Part shown: positions 1 to 12,191 of the stretch, piece by piece
Numbering within the stretch: the first letter of the stretch is position 1
Layout: every line of letters starts with the position of its first letter
Assembly: GCA_033064195.1 (NCBI GenBank)
Contig: JARBJD010000054.1
Location: 1-64,000 of the forward strand
Direction of reading: 5' to 3'
DNA from: Blattamonas nauphoetae
Taxonomy: Eukaryota; Preaxostyla; Oxymonadida
Length of the DNA stretch: 64,000 nucleotides
The notes under the pieces: generated by a model
The model's input: only the letters and a program-made list of their open reading frames with translations
Databases searched by the model: none
Told to the model about the DNA's origin: nothing
Program-made: the position numbers and the translations under genes

Positions 1-492
1 GGAGAGTGGACGAAGGAGGGAGAGTGGACGAAGGAGGGAGAGTGGACGAAGGAGGGAGAGTGGACGAAGGAGGGAGAGCGGACGAAGGAGGTGGAGAGTG
101 GACGAAGGAGGGAGAACAGACGAAGGAGGGAGAGTGGACGAAGGACGGAGAACAGACGAAGGAGGGAGAGTGGACGAAGGAGGGAGAGTGGACGAAGGAG
201 GGAGAGTGGACGAAGGAGGGAGAACAGACGAAGGAGGGAGAGCGGACGACAGAGGGAGAGTGGACGAAGGAGGGAGAGTGGACGAAGGAGGGAGAACAGA
301 CGAAGGAGGGAGAACAGACGAAGGAGGGAGAGCGGACGAAGGAGGGAGAGCGGACGAAGGAGGAGAGCGGACGAAGGAACAGACGAAGGAGGGAGAACAG
401 ACGAAGGAGGGAGAGCAGACGAAGGAAGGAGAGCGGACGACAGAGGGAGAGCGGACGATGGGAGGAGAGCGGACGAAGGGAGGAGAACGGAC
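1..492. repeat. 18-bp minisatellite, about 27 units
   Basis: A GGACGAAGGAGGGAGAGT-type unit is repeated head to tail from the window edge to about 492. Single-base variants (GTGG, ACAG, GCGG) are interspersed, and a few units near 90 and 360-480 have lost or changed bases. The unit length is a multiple of three and the consensus has no stop, so three frames stay open and give artificial repeat peptides such as DEGGRV. Nothing upstream is visible, so it could be the tail of a coding repeat, but the flank after 492 is ordinary A/T-rich sequence and no gene continues. Confidence 0.95.
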
Positions 493-1934
493 AAAACGAG
501 GACCACTTTCAAAGCGCGAGTTCCAATCATCTCTGATTGTTAAATCTGGTCTAACAGCTGTCAGGCTATTGATTTCTGTATTTATGTCACTCTTACAAAT
601 CTCACTCCATCGCCAGTTCTCATTTACGTATTTTTACACGAATATGTCAGGGTTGTTGTCAAAAGAATCGATCGTGGTGACTTGCCCATGGGGTGAAGTG
701 AAGAAGTTTGTGAACACAATACCCGACGATTATTTTGGTTTTCATTACAAAAATGAATGAAGACAATCCAATTGTAGCTCGAGTATCCACATACCCGATC
801 ATGTCACCAATCCACTTGTGAAACCCCAAAATCATGGGCCAAAATGAGTCAGTCCAAAAAAGTTGAGTCAGGTGACTGGTGCCCATGCCTAAGTTCTTTC
901 AAAAGAACAGGGTTATTTCAAAATACCCAAGTTCTTTCAAATTAAGACCCACAACAAAACATTTTTACCAACTTAACACTCATAATTCACCTGAGATCCA
1001 TTTCTTAACATTCGCAAACAGTGTGTGAAAGGGAAAAAACCCGTGTTTTTTTGTTTCAAGGAAGATCAGTTGACCATCACATTCATTTTTAACTTTTTCC
1101 TCGCCGACAGCTGATCTCTGAGAGACTCAACCAATATGTTAAGAAACGATGGTATTGACTCCAAAAACTTACCATAATATCGTGAGATGGTCTCCTATTT
1201 CAATCAATCCTTTCAGAAATGTGAGATCTCTCGTTGCAACAAGAAACACAGTGTTTGACGAGAATTCTAATTCAATTAGTGATATTTCGGTACTTGTTGG
1301 TGTTCCTTTGGCGACTTCCACGCCAGTTTGAAGAGAACACTGCCTGTACCGTCTGCTTCAAGTTCGAGGAGACGAAGCGCGTATTCTCGTTCACAGATGG
1401 CAAACCGAGTAAACCAAATCCCACCGAGACAGAACGTCCTTACAGGAACAGTGATGCCTTGTAGAATGACACAACAATCATGCTGATCGCAGGCGAGTGA
1501 CAGGAAGAAATCGTGACTGACTTTGTCTTTACAAGTATTTGGTTGGTTTCTGGAGTCTTTCAGGAGAGACTGGAAGAGAGAGGGTGATGATGTGGAAGAC
1601 TTCGTCTGTCTTGGTCTGAACCAAGAGCAAAAGTTTGGGGAGATTGCGGGTCAAAAAAAGCTGGGGAAGTTGACTGATCGTCGATTTCGTTCGCTTTTGA
1701 CGTTAATGCTTGAAGGTTGGACATATGGGATAATATTTGATGCTCGGAGGACGATTTGAACTCGAATGGCGAGGCGTGGACATTCAGTCTTCGGTCGTTC
1801 TGTGGAGACTGACTATGACGGGTCTTTGAGTAAGTGTGTGATGCAGGTTGAGATTTAAAGATTTGAGGCGAATGGACCGATACTTGGTGAGAGCTGTGGT
1901 ACGCTTCAAGATGGAGCTTTGTATTGGTGTCGTA
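493..1934. other. Intergenic or decayed sequence, no gene recognised
   Basis: Mixed short frames on both strands, none with a recognisable domain. The stretch around 890-960 has several TTCTTTCAAA-like repeats, and related TTTCAAAATAA motifs recur near 2510-2570. From about 1500 to 1760 base composition becomes more coding-like and a 78-residue plus-strand frame is open, but I cannot connect it to any family. Confidence 0.5.
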
Positions 1935-2285
1935 TCAGAACTGACAATGTAGGAACGCGGGGATATCAAAGAACTTCCACATCCAGTGGGAAATTGAGGA
2001 TATCATCTTCTCTCTCTTCTGCAACCGTTCGAACAAATTGATCAGTATCTTCATGCAGTCACTCATCAATCCTTGGTCGTCTGACTCGCATAAAACCTCG
2101 GACAGTGTGAGTATGGCGAGACGGAGTGGATTTGAAGTCTCTTTTTCGACTGCATCTGGAACTTTGGTTGCCGGCGATGAATCTGGTTGGTTGGCTGAGA
2201 ATCGGGCTGTTTTGCTTCGTAAACATCTCCATTTTCCAGATTTTGTGAGGTATCTGATCAAAATATGGCAGAGAACAGCGTGCAT
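1935..2285 (-). CDS. Hypothetical helical fragment, 116 aa
   Basis: An ATG-started frame of 116 codons. Residues about 50-105 (starting PLRLAILTLSEVLCE) look like a pair of amphipathic helices of HEAT/ARM type, with the base composition of the lineage-specific helical proteins further along the window. There is no complete domain and no recognisable neighbour. I think it is more likely a leftover piece of a larger helical-repeat gene than a complete small gene. I cannot name a function. Confidence 0.25.
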   Translation of the reverse strand: MHAVLCHILIRYLTKSGKWRCLRSKTARFSANQPDSSPATKVPDAVEKETSNPLRLAILTLSEVLCESDDQGLMSDCMKILINLFERLQKREKMISSISHWMWKFFDIPAFLHCQF

Positions 2286-2610
2286 TCCTGTTAGTTAAAG
2301 AACGTGATGGATTGAAAAGTGAAATGGGGCTGATCTAGTGGGACGCCTCCTAAGTAACTAAAATCAAATCTTTCATCATTTTACATCGTTATCTTCACAT
2401 TTTGTCACTTCTGGTACGCTTTTGAGATGCCTTTGGATTAGAAAATTGTGACAGGGGTTAAAAATGTTATGGTGCCTAATTCAAAATAAGTTTGGCCTTT
2501 CTGAAATAAGTGGATGATTTCAAAATAACTAAGTTATTTCAAATTTCATAGTTCTATTCAAATACACACCCTTCTTTTGAAAGACCATACTTCATTCAGT
2601 TTGGGTCTAG

Positions 2611-4431
2611 TCTGTTCAAAAAGATGTTGATCTGTTCAAAAGATGTTGATCTGTTCAAAAGATGTTGATCTGTTCAATAAATGCATCCCATTATAGTGTT
2701 TTTCGCACCAGGACTCATTTCTTAGTCAGACTCATATACCTTTTGGAGAGTCGCATTTGACAGATAGTAACTTAAAAGATGGTGTGTCTTCTTCTTCGTG
2801 TGAAAGATGCACATTTTGTTGACATTTTCTGACCACATTTTCATCCTCGTTCTTTGCTCTCATTGTTCGTCTTTTTCTCATCCAGGCCTCGAACCTTCGT
2901 TAAAACGCAATTTTACTCTGCAGATTGAGTTTTCAGCATTCTTCAGTTCCACTTATCTACTTTGAAGATCGCTCAAATTCACCATTGATTCTGTGGAATG
3001 TATGCGATTTAAACACATTTTCAAATCCTCCTCTCTCACAATCTAGGTCTGTTGATATTGTTATGAATCCTTATACTGTTGTAGAATAGGTCATCAGGTC
3101 ACAATCCATCACAAAACCATCGATCGTAAAATCTCTCTTAACCGGTCCATAATCTGGCTTTCATGTGTTTCCTCTCTTTTATTCATCGTTTTTCGTAGAT
3201 AACTCGACTAATTCTTGCAATCTGATCAAATTACCAACATTTCTTCTCCATTGTTGAAAAGTCGTTATCTTACCGCGAATATCCATCTTTGAACTTGCTT
3301 TCACTTTTCTAGACATTCATTCCCTTTGATTCTTCTCTTTTCTCCTTTTTAGCGGTGTTTCATTTCATATCCATTCCACAGGAACCACTTCAAATAAACT
3401 CTGCTTGGATCTTTTGATTGACCTTTGAAACTCTCCTGAACGTTGGATTTTCATTTCAAAAACCCCCACTCATTCTAATATTTCTCCTTTGCAAGGATAT
3501 GAACAATCATACGGTCGGAAATATCGTCTCGTTCACTTGTTAACGCTTATCGCGTCGATACATTTTTTCTGGGACGATCCGATTCCTTATTTCCAACCCA
3601 GACACTCTTTCCCACCTTGGATCAAAATTGTTTGGATGTTTGTCTGCTCAAAAGAAAGTGAACTTTGATTTCATGACGTGGCAACTGTGGAATGGATATA
3701 AGATGAAATAGCGGTAGAGAAGAGATGAGAGAAGAATGAATGAGAATTAATGCGTAGAAATGTGAAAGCGAGTCCAAAACGGATATGTGTCGTGACATGA
3801 GGTTCCTCAAAGTTGGGGTGTAGATTCCTGGAAAATTGCTCATCGCGGTCTTGTTGATTGTGAACCCCGAATTAAATGATGAAAGCAAAGAAACACGTGT
3901 AAAAACAGGATCAAGCCCGATCAAGAGAATGAGTCAGATCGATTGGTTTGAGATGGATTGTGAGCTGATGATCCCTTCACCCACCATATAACCATTCATA
4001 AATGAATCTATATCCTGAGAGTATGAGGGAGCATGATTTGATATTTGTCATAAAAAGCATACATTCCAAATTTTCAATGCGTGATGGTTGTGAACGTCAA
4101 TTTCGAGAATTGGAATGTATGAAGGCTGAAAACTCAATCACGAGTAAAATGTCATGCTCCTGTGGTATTTTGTCCTGGAGGAGAGAAATATGAATAATGA
4201 GAGGAAACACGTGAGAGAAAAATGTGGTCAGAAAATGTCAACAAAATGTGCATCTTTCACGAAGAAGAAGACACACCATCTTTTAAGTTACTATCTGTCA
4301 AATGCGACTCTCCAAAAGGTATATGAGTCTGACTAAGAAATGAGTCCAGGTGCGAAAAACACAATAATGGGATGCATTTATTGAACAGATCAACATCTTT
4401 TGAACAGATCAACATCTTTTTGAACAGACTG
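2611..4431. mobile_element. Older fold-back DNA element, long diverged inverted arms
   Basis: The left end GTCTGTTCAAAAAGATG at 2611 is mirrored by CATCTTTTTGAACAGAC ending near 4430. Inverted similarity can be followed inward: the pieces around 2640-2860 pair with 4190-4410, 2925-2945 with 4120-4140, 3100-3130 with 3935-3965, and 3350-3400 with 3660-3720. The arms are therefore about 800 bases each with a spacer of roughly 200. The arms differ at many sites, so the copy is old. It has no transposase frame. Terminal sequence and several internal blocks (the aagatggtSTGTCTTCTT block, the CAGGCCTCGA block) match the neighbouring element, so both belong to one family. TA flanks both ends. Confidence 0.8.
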
Positions 4432-4433
4432 TA

Positions 4434-6275
4434 CAGTCTGTTTCAAAAGATCTCCAACTGTTGCAAAAATTGAGATTTGTTTCAAAAGTTGGATGATCGA
4501 CTCGATACTCTCTCCCATAATACTGCTTTCCTCAGGACCACTTTCCAAACCAGACTTTCTCTTTTTCGTGGATATTGATAGACAGATAATGGCAGAAAAG
4601 ATGGTCTGTCTTCTTTGTAGAGAAAGAAAAACAAATTTTATCGAGATTTTCTAACATTTATTCTCTTTCATTTTCTGGCTCTCATTATTCTTCTCTTTCT
4701 CAGACAGGCCTCGATCCTTCATCAAAATGAGAAATTACTCGGTGGTTTGTATTTTACTCACTGTTACATTCATATTACGCGAAGTGATGCTCTCCTCCCT
4801 TTCGCATCATCACTTGGGCCTTCTTATCAATTTTTCACTCTTTTCTTGTCATTATTTTCCATAGTATCACCTTCTAGGTGCCATTCCGAATGATCTTATA
4901 AATTTTGATTGAACAACAAGCTCATAATCAGCACAAAACACATGTTCCGACTCTCTATCTTCACAGTGATTTGATCAGATTTCCAAATGTTTTCTCCTTT
5001 ATTCTCATAATTTTACGCAGATATTTTTACTAATTCTTGCGAACTGATCAGTTGTCAAGACTTGCCTTCTCGAGTTCTCCAAGTCGTCTCCACACAACCA
5101 ATATCCATCTTTAAAGTCCCTGTTACTTTCCTACGCGTCCATTCTCTTCGAGTCTTCTCTGCCCTCTTTTTCATCGTTGTTTTACTCACTTTTCATGTCA
5201 CAAATGCCACTTTCCAACCTGCTTTTGCGGCTCTTTTCAAGACAAAAATACAAATACAATGAATCCGAGGTGAAATGGTCCATCTGGGTTGCGATGAGGG
5301 ATTGGATCGACGAGAAAAATTGTGTCGAAGAGAAATCAGAGGAAAAGTGTTTGAGATTCAAAGCAACACCGTATAAACGTCATTGTTCCAGTCGATGAAA
5401 AATCGGGGACTAGGGAGTAGATATAGCGAAAAGATCCAGTTGTCATTGATAACATACTTCAATCAAAAGATCAGAAGAAGGATGTCGTGAAGCGGCATTT
5501 GTGACATGAAAAGTGAGTAAAACAACGATGAAAAAAGAGGGCAGAGAAGACTCGAAGAGAATGACGCGTAGGAAAGTAACAGGGACTTTAAAGATGGATA
5601 TTGGTTGTGTGGAGACGACTTGGAGAACTCGAGAAGGCAAGTCTTGGACAACTGATCAGTTCGCAAGAATTAGTAAAAATATCTGCGTAAAATTATGAGA
5701 ATAAAGGAGAAAACATTTGGAAATCTGATCAAATCACTGTGAAGATAGAGAGTCGGAACATGTGTTTTGTGCTGATTATGAGCTTGTTGTTCAATCAAAA
5801 TTTATAAGATCATTCGGAATGGCACCTAGAAGGTGATACTATGGAAAATAATGACAAGAAAAGAGTGAAAAATTGATAAGAAGGCCCAAGTGATGATGCG
5901 AAAGGGAGGAGAGCATCACTTCGTAATATGAATGTAACAGTGAGTAAAATACAAACCACCGAGTAATTTCTCATTTTGATGAAGGATCGAGGCCTGTCTG
6001 AGAAAGAGAAGAATAATGAGAGCCAGAAAATGAAAGAGAATAAATGTTAGAAAATCTCGATAAAATTTGTTTTCTTTCTCTACAAAGAAGACAGACCATC
6101 TTTTCTGCCATTATCTGTCTATCAATATCCACGAAAAAAAGAGAAAAGTCTGGTTTGGAAAGTGGTCCTGAGTGGAAAAGCAGTATTATGGGAGAGAGTA
6201 TCGAGTCGATCATCCAACTTTTTGAAACAAATCTCAATTTTTTGCAACAGTTGGAGATCTTTTTGAAACAGACTG
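4434..6275. mobile_element. Young fold-back DNA element with near-identical 0.78-kb arms
   Basis: Arm 1 (4434-5208) and arm 2 (5494-6275) are inverted copies of each other with only scattered small differences. They flank a 285-base spacer (5209-5493) without a transposase. The ends read CAGTCTGTTTCAAAAGATC and are flanked by TA on both sides (4432-4433 and 6276-6277). A TA target site and CAGT-type termini are features known for Tc1/mariner elements, so I infer a non-autonomous member mobilised in trans. Open frames in the two arms are mirror images and not genes. Confidence 0.9.
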
Positions 6276-6277
6276 TA

Positions 6278-7879
6278 AGACATGTCCGATTTGTCCTCTT
6301 TTGAGATAAACACAGAAGTTGGATGAACTAATTGAGAGAAAGTTACAGTGAAAATATCAGGAGCTTGTCTGCTTTTGTCCTACTCTGTCCTCTCTTGGGC
6401 CGATCGTCCTGTAAACTCCTAATTAGGAGTTTGAAGGACAGAGTTCCTGAAGCTCGTAATTCGCTACCAAACCGGTTTTCACGCACTTTAACGCCCGTTG
6501 TAATAATACTCGATTGGGATGAATGAATTTCGAAACATCAACTTCCTCCATATAGTCAAATAAGTGCATGAACACATTGTGCGGTGGAGCTTCATTTTTC
6601 AGTCATTTTGAAGCATTCTCCGGTATTTTACCGAACAGAATGGAGACACGGAGAGGGTAACGAGAAGAGAGAAGGAGAATTCAGATGAAATGAACGCGTG
6701 AAAAGCTGAGTTTCTGAATCGGACAAGATCTTGTCCTCTGTCCCTCAAGATCTGGTGCTCTGTCCGACAGCTACTCATCATAACAATAAATCATTGAGAT
6801 GTCAAGTGTCGTAGTTGGATCTGAGATGTTGGAATGGAAGACTTGGAAAGAGAAGATGAAAATATATACACTGTTCAAGTGATGGGTTTCAGCTTCGAAT
6901 TGTGTGTAAGAACGAGGCACTTGCACAATTTTTGGGGTACGTGCAAGTCTGAGCGAAGAAGGATCACTGAAAGAAGAAATCAGAAACAAAAGATTGGATG
7001 AAGAGTCAGAAAACTGAAAACACCTTAATCATGTTGAAGGAAGGAGAATAGGAGCGCTCTGCAAATTGCATAGAGTTTCTGCACGTATGACAGAAGAAAA
7101 TACGCGGGTAACAATTCATTTAGAATCACCCAAATCAATTTCTGACTAATTACCGTTCATCTGTTCAATAGACAGGCGACAGGTGTTGACTAGATTTCGG
7201 GTGTGTTCGCGCTCGAAATTTTCGGTGAATTTCAGCAAACTTTTGGAAACTGTGTTGTCACGCAGAATCGGATCTGTCATTGTGGGGAGAATTCTGACAG
7301 GTCAACGAGGATTGGCAATGTACACCAGAGCCAAGCTCTGAAGATGTTTCTTCTAGACTTTTTCTCCACAGTCTAATCAATTACATGTTCTGAAACCACT
7401 CAACTCTCCACTTTTCATTGTTTCGTCAGATCAGGTTCGTCAAAACTCAGTCATCCTATTTTATTTCTCATAACCTTTCTGTTATTAGATCGCGTCACCT
7501 TAATCATCCCTGATTCATATAGTTTCATTTCATACAACGGAGCTGATCTCGCAAGTGGAATGATCCTGTCGACAAGAAGAAAGGACACCATATTCATAGT
7601 CATCATTGTCTGTCACCGATTCAGAATTCGCTTCCTTCGCCTCAGATGTCATGATGATCAGATTGAAAGGCTCGTCAGGCACTATAGTCTTCGCAGGAAC
7701 AACGACGTTTGAAAACTGCCCACTTCTCCCGTCCCCTCTCATCACTGGATCGTCTTCAAGGGTATTTAGTCGGAATCAAGCCTCTTCTCGTCAGCTGGCT
7801 CAGCTTCGTTCATGTTCTCTGATTCGTCTTTGTTCACATCCTGTTCTGACTCACCTCGTTCCCCTCAACCTCATCTTTT
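6278..7879. other. Gene-free stretch with two perfect palindromes
   Basis: No frame longer than about 110 codons and no recognisable product. A 20-bp perfect palindrome (AAACTCCTAATTAGGAGTTT) lies at 6413-6432, flanked by GTCCT/AGGAC arms that extend it imperfectly to 6406-6439. A 16-bp perfect palindrome (GGACAAGATCTTGTCC) lies at 6721-6736. These may be relics of other inverted-repeat elements. Confidence 0.5.
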
Positions 7880-8244
7880 CAACAAACCGGGGACATCAAC
7901 ATACGAGAGAGTGCCGCGAAATGATTAAGGGCTGACCAAGGTCAACATGACCAAACAATAATCAAGTTTTAGCTGTTCATGAAAACTCCCATCAAAGGAA
8001 CAAAGTGTACACAGTGATGGTTCTGCCCATATAGGGCTGTTGATGTCAAAAAAAAAGGTATTCCTGATTGGATCTTACCCAGAAATCCCTAACAGGGAAC
8101 AAAAACTGGGGGAACAGGGTCGAAAGCGACCCATCAGGCGATGCTAAGGATCGCCTGACATGTGGGCTGACCACAATCAGGACCACTGACACGAGCTGGA
8201 GTAGGTGTGTGTCAGGGTTGCATGTTGATGTCCCCGGTTTGTTG
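7880..8244. mobile_element. Small non-autonomous TIR element, 365 bp
   Basis: A 23-base terminal inverted repeat beginning CAACAAACCGGGGACATC at 7880 is repeated in inverted orientation ending at 8244. The 365-base interior has no gene. The left end continues into a CATACGAGAGAGTGCCGCG sequence that recurs in inverted orientation at about 12125-12165, so part of it belongs to a dispersed family. I do not see a clear target duplication. Confidence 0.6.
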
Positions 8245-8247
8245 TAA

Positions 8248-8300
8248 AGGACTTCGATAAATCTCAGTCCACAACCAAACCGGGTCCCTCAACATACGAG
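8248..8300. repeat. 53-bp dispersed repeat; empty site for the MITE at 12192
   Basis: The reverse complement of this block matches 12155-12191 joined directly to 12801-12815. It therefore shows the sequence as it was before the MITE inserted there. It abuts the TIR element that ends at 8244. Confidence 0.7.
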
Positions 8301-9139
8301 TATTGAAAGGCTCATGCACGGGATTGGTGCTGACAAAAGCGAACAATGAGAAGAAAACAAATAGATATCTTTTGGACTAAATATTTGGCCGTGAACTCGT
8401 TGGAGCTGACACCGCCTGGGCGACAGCTCGTGATCTAAAGAGAATGAAAATCGGAGGGGAGCTGGGCTTCTTCTCTGACAGTGATGAGGAAGTATCACGA
8501 TCCATCTGCGCTCCATCTCCCGCATCACTGTCTCCCTGACCCAGCGCCCCTCAACACCGATCCCTAATGGGTCAGTTGCACAACATCTCCCACCATCCTC
8601 GCGCTTCACGCTGAGGTGGGGAGAACAACATCTCAACCCATGCTCGCTTTTCACATCGAGGTGGGGAGAACAACATCTTCCTTATCAACAATTTCTTCCT
8701 TTCTTCCACGTCAGACCTCCTTGAACTAAAACAACACACCTTGATTCTTTCTCTCCTTGTCCAGAGGCTTCGTCTCCTGCTTCCCCTCTTCAACATGGCT
8801 TCTCTCCACCTGATATGCCTGTGCTTGTTTGAGAAAGATAACGAACGTTGCCTGATGTCTGTTATCCATCCATCTGGATATCAGGTTACCTGACCTGCAC
8901 CGCCTTGGAGAAAGAGTCCGCAAGTCTGGCTGGCAGGCTATTCCATAATGTGTCAGCAGGGGAGATAGGAGTGGTGTCACAGATCTCATGGACGAAGTGA
9001 CCGTCCACTCAGTCTGAAACTTTCTGATTCTAAAAAAGGATCTGCTCGAGAGGAACTGCCGTCTTGTTCCTCGTAACACTGCTTCCATCATGTGAACCGT
9101 CCAAGTTGAGGTTGCTTCCGTCGGCGGCTCAGCATGCTA
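8301..9139. other. No gene recognised
   Basis: Three overlapping minus-strand frames of 74-121 codons are open, but none shows a domain, a conserved motif or a credible splice pattern. Composition is more coding-like than 500-1500, so a decayed gene is possible. Confidence 0.4.
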
Positions 9140-9467
9140 GTAAAGTGAACGGACAGTGAGTAGTGTCGGACGTCACGACTCTTTTCGGTGGAGCTGGATG
9201 GTCTGTGAATACAGACCATCGATATGTTCGCCAACAAGGAAAAGATCTCCAACGTGGATCAGCGTGTGCAGGTGGGGAGGAGGCCAGCGAGTGGTGTTGG
9301 AGGTAGATGACCGAAAAGGAAAGATGACATTTCGACTGTCTCAGGATGGACAGCCACAATTTACTTTCCCTCCAACATTCTCCAAACGAAGTGCACTGGC
9401 TCAAACGAGTCCGAGAACTGTTCTATCCGCGAAATCACTTCATGGACGTCATTGTTTCTTTATTTGA
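9140..9467 (+). pseudogene. Broken SPRY-like C-terminal fragment
   Basis: The plus-strand peptide around 9280-9365 (GQRVVLEVDDRKGK followed by RLSQDGQPQF) is a clear relative of the C-terminal domain of the intact gene ending at 17242, which has GQRVVMEADGREGK and KLSQDGETQP at the same spacing. No N-terminal coiled coil or full domain is present, and the frame is lost on both sides. It is a partial, diverged copy of that host family, probably non-functional. Confidence 0.45.
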
Positions 9468-9479
9468 CGTCTTTCCGAT

Positions 9480-12120
9480 CCAAGGGTGAGATTGATGTTG
9501 GAAGTTGTTGAAGAGTTGCAGGTGGTTGTGGGGTCGATTGAAGTTTGGCTGGTCCAGAATTCATGGAAGTTCACTTGTCTCCGCGTGTTTAGAGTGAAAC
9601 AGATCAACAAATACTCATCCTCCATCGCAGTTTCCAATCTTTCTGACATTGTGTCCACCTGGATGCATCAAAATCGCTGCATTATCTTCGAAAACTTTCT
9701 GACGAAGCTCCACTTCTCAATTCGATGGTCACCAGCCCCTTTTGTGAAGAATCTCCTGCACTTATGAACACATCGTGTGATCCCATATAGAAACGCCCGT
9801 GATGATTCTTAATGGTGTCACTAGCTCTCCTGGAGTCGCTGCGACCGATGCTGGGTCCATCCTTCCCAACTGGGATCCATTGGGGGCAATGTAGAACACA
9901 TGTAATAGTCCTAGCCGTGTTGAGTTACGTGAACACGAACAATCTCTCCGAACCCATGTGGAAGAGGATCTTCCACTCTCTGTGAGAATCTTCGTTCATG
10001 ATCAAGGAAACTTTCCGTCATTGCCGGTTCGGGGACAACCCACCCATCCGTATAGGTATCAGCTACATGAGCCAGAGCGATCTAACGGCTGCTCATTAAG
10101 TCACATTTCATCAATACTCAGGTGTCCTCTCCATCCTATCTTGTTCCTTCGTGACCACTATCATCTCCGTCGAAGATAGTTAAACTGTGTTTCTATCTTT
10201 AATCTGCGAATGTCAACTGTCTTTCGTCATGTTCGAATGAGGATGTCGGCTCGATCCCTTTCAGATGTCTGGAGCCCGTGGAGATGGGAGATTGAAGGAT
10301 ATGCTGCTGTATCCCGAGTCTGCTCCGTGAACCCTGCCCTACAATCTGAACGAAGGTGTCAGGGGAAGTAGACGATGATCTTCTTCCCACACGGTCCGTT
10401 TCAATTCACAGAAGTGTATTGGGTTATGTTTGAGCTCCCAACTGATTACGCTGATGATGTTAGTCGTGTTCCTGTCTGTGAGGAAGTGATCTCCTCCTTT
10501 CGTCGTAGGTCGTTGCAATCTGATTTACCCTCCGGCTTGACCGGTTCTGTTGGTCAAAATAGAGATGAGAGGAAATCTTTGCCTTTGCTGCTCAGTGAGT
10601 GAAGGTAATGTTCAATTCCTTGTCTGCACCCCTGCAATCTATGTCAGCCAACAATATCGCAACTCGAAATGAGCGGAATTTGATTGAGAGTGAGAAGTCG
10701 TCTTGTAGAAGTCAATTGATTGGCTGTTCCTTGTCCATAAGAAGGTGGAGGTATCCTGAAACATCACCATCCCTCCCGGTTTCAGTGACATTTTCTCTGT
10801 CTCGCTCATGTGGTGCCTCTTGTCGAACTGAAAGTAATCATATCATTCATTTGCCTCCCAATTCAACACCGGTGCTCTTGTCTTGACAACAGGTCAGGTG
10901 AGGCGACTATGTTCCGGAACATCGCAATGGGCGATGATATTCCACGGAAATTCGAGGAGTAGAGATATCCATCTGTACTTCATTCGATAATTGCGATAGT
11001 CGCAGGCTGCGGTTGAAGGACGGTTTCTCAAATGATTGCAGGCGAAATTTCATCTTGTGTAAAATCATCTTACCCAGGAGCTTGAATGAGTCCGTCGAAA
11101 ACAGGATAAAGTGTTGATCAAGATCCTTTTCGGTTTGGGGTGCGTTGATACAGGAGGTACAAAATATTGACTTGGGAAAGTCCCCAAAGACACGAACTCA
11201 TCTGTATATTCCTATGTTATTTTGTTCTCCTCTATCCCCTGCTGGATTTCTTCCATTTGAGCATCATGTTCATGGTGTCCTTGGATCGAGCTGATCCGAT
11301 TGTTCCCGCCGAATAGAGTTGGCTAGTGCTGCCTGATGAAACTCTACAATCGTAATATAGCGATATACGCCTTCGTTGACGTTAACAATAATCAAGATGC
11401 AGCATTTTTGATCGTTCGAATGAATGCCGAATTGTACGAAATAGCAAACTCGAATTCATGCGATCTGATCATGAATAGTCGTTAGATGAGTTATTTCTGC
11501 TGCTCTGCACGCCTCAAAGATCTATCGACGCGAGGGCCAGTTGACTAATCTGGTGGCAAAAGTAGGCTCTCCGATCATGCGGAACTACTCGTATATTTCA
11601 CCATTTCCATGAGTGATCACTTCTTTTGGTCTCCCATTGAGCCCCGATGTCGTGAGATTTGTCAGAAACGATGTTGTATATTCTTCTATGTCGACTTGTT
11701 GAGGATCGCGACTCAGCCTTGAGGTCCAATGTATTTCGACAATTAGCCCATGGTATTATTAGGATTGTTAATCCGAACACTTTCCTTCTGCCTCCCTGAG
11801 GGACGTTGGCGTTCAGACATGAAAATAAGGACGGAGTTGTGTGATCTTCATCGCGGTTGATGCTATCTGTGCGGAAATTTCCTCCAAGACTGACTGTGAG
11901 GAACATTTGTGAGATCCTCATCCGTAACTTATTGCGATCGTTGTAGTAAATTGAAGTTTGATAGTGTTGAAATGGAGGTGAACTTGTTGTTGAAAACACT
12001 GACAAAAACTGTGTATAAAGAAGCTCGTGTTCAAAGACACGAGAGATTCGAGGGAGTAAATCCCATATAGTTGCGTCGATAGATATTTGGATGCATATAA
12101 ATGGTTGTGTCCTTGTTGAA
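9480..12120. other. Long region with no intact gene recognised
   Basis: Only short frames occur on both strands (up to 135 codons, the longest on the minus strand at 11598-12005). Composition is locally coding-like, which suggests decayed coding sequence, but I recognise no family and would not assign a product. No RNA gene was seen. Confidence 0.4.
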
Positions 12121-12154
12121 CTTTGGCCAGCCCTTAATCATTTCGCGGCACTCT

Positions 12155-12191
12155 CTCGTATGTTGAGGGACCCGGTTTGGTTGTGGACTGA
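12155..12191. repeat. Left half of the 53-bp dispersed repeat, split by the MITE
   Basis: Matches 8248-8300 in inverted orientation. The sequence resumes at 12801 after the inserted element. The last three bases (TGA, 12189-12191) are the left target-site duplication. Confidence 0.7.

Noticed and set aside
6-760. Three overlapping plus-strand frames of 150-220 codons with DEGGRV, WTKEGE or RRRESG repeats
   Set aside because: They are the three translations of the 18-bp minisatellite, whose unit is a multiple of three and lacks stops. None leads into a recognisable protein.
5062-5698. Hydrophobic frames on both strands of the fold-back element
   Set aside because: The plus-strand frame at 5062 and the minus-strand frame at 5443-5640 begin with the same peptide because they lie in mirror-image arms. 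No transposase motif and no independent evidence of coding.
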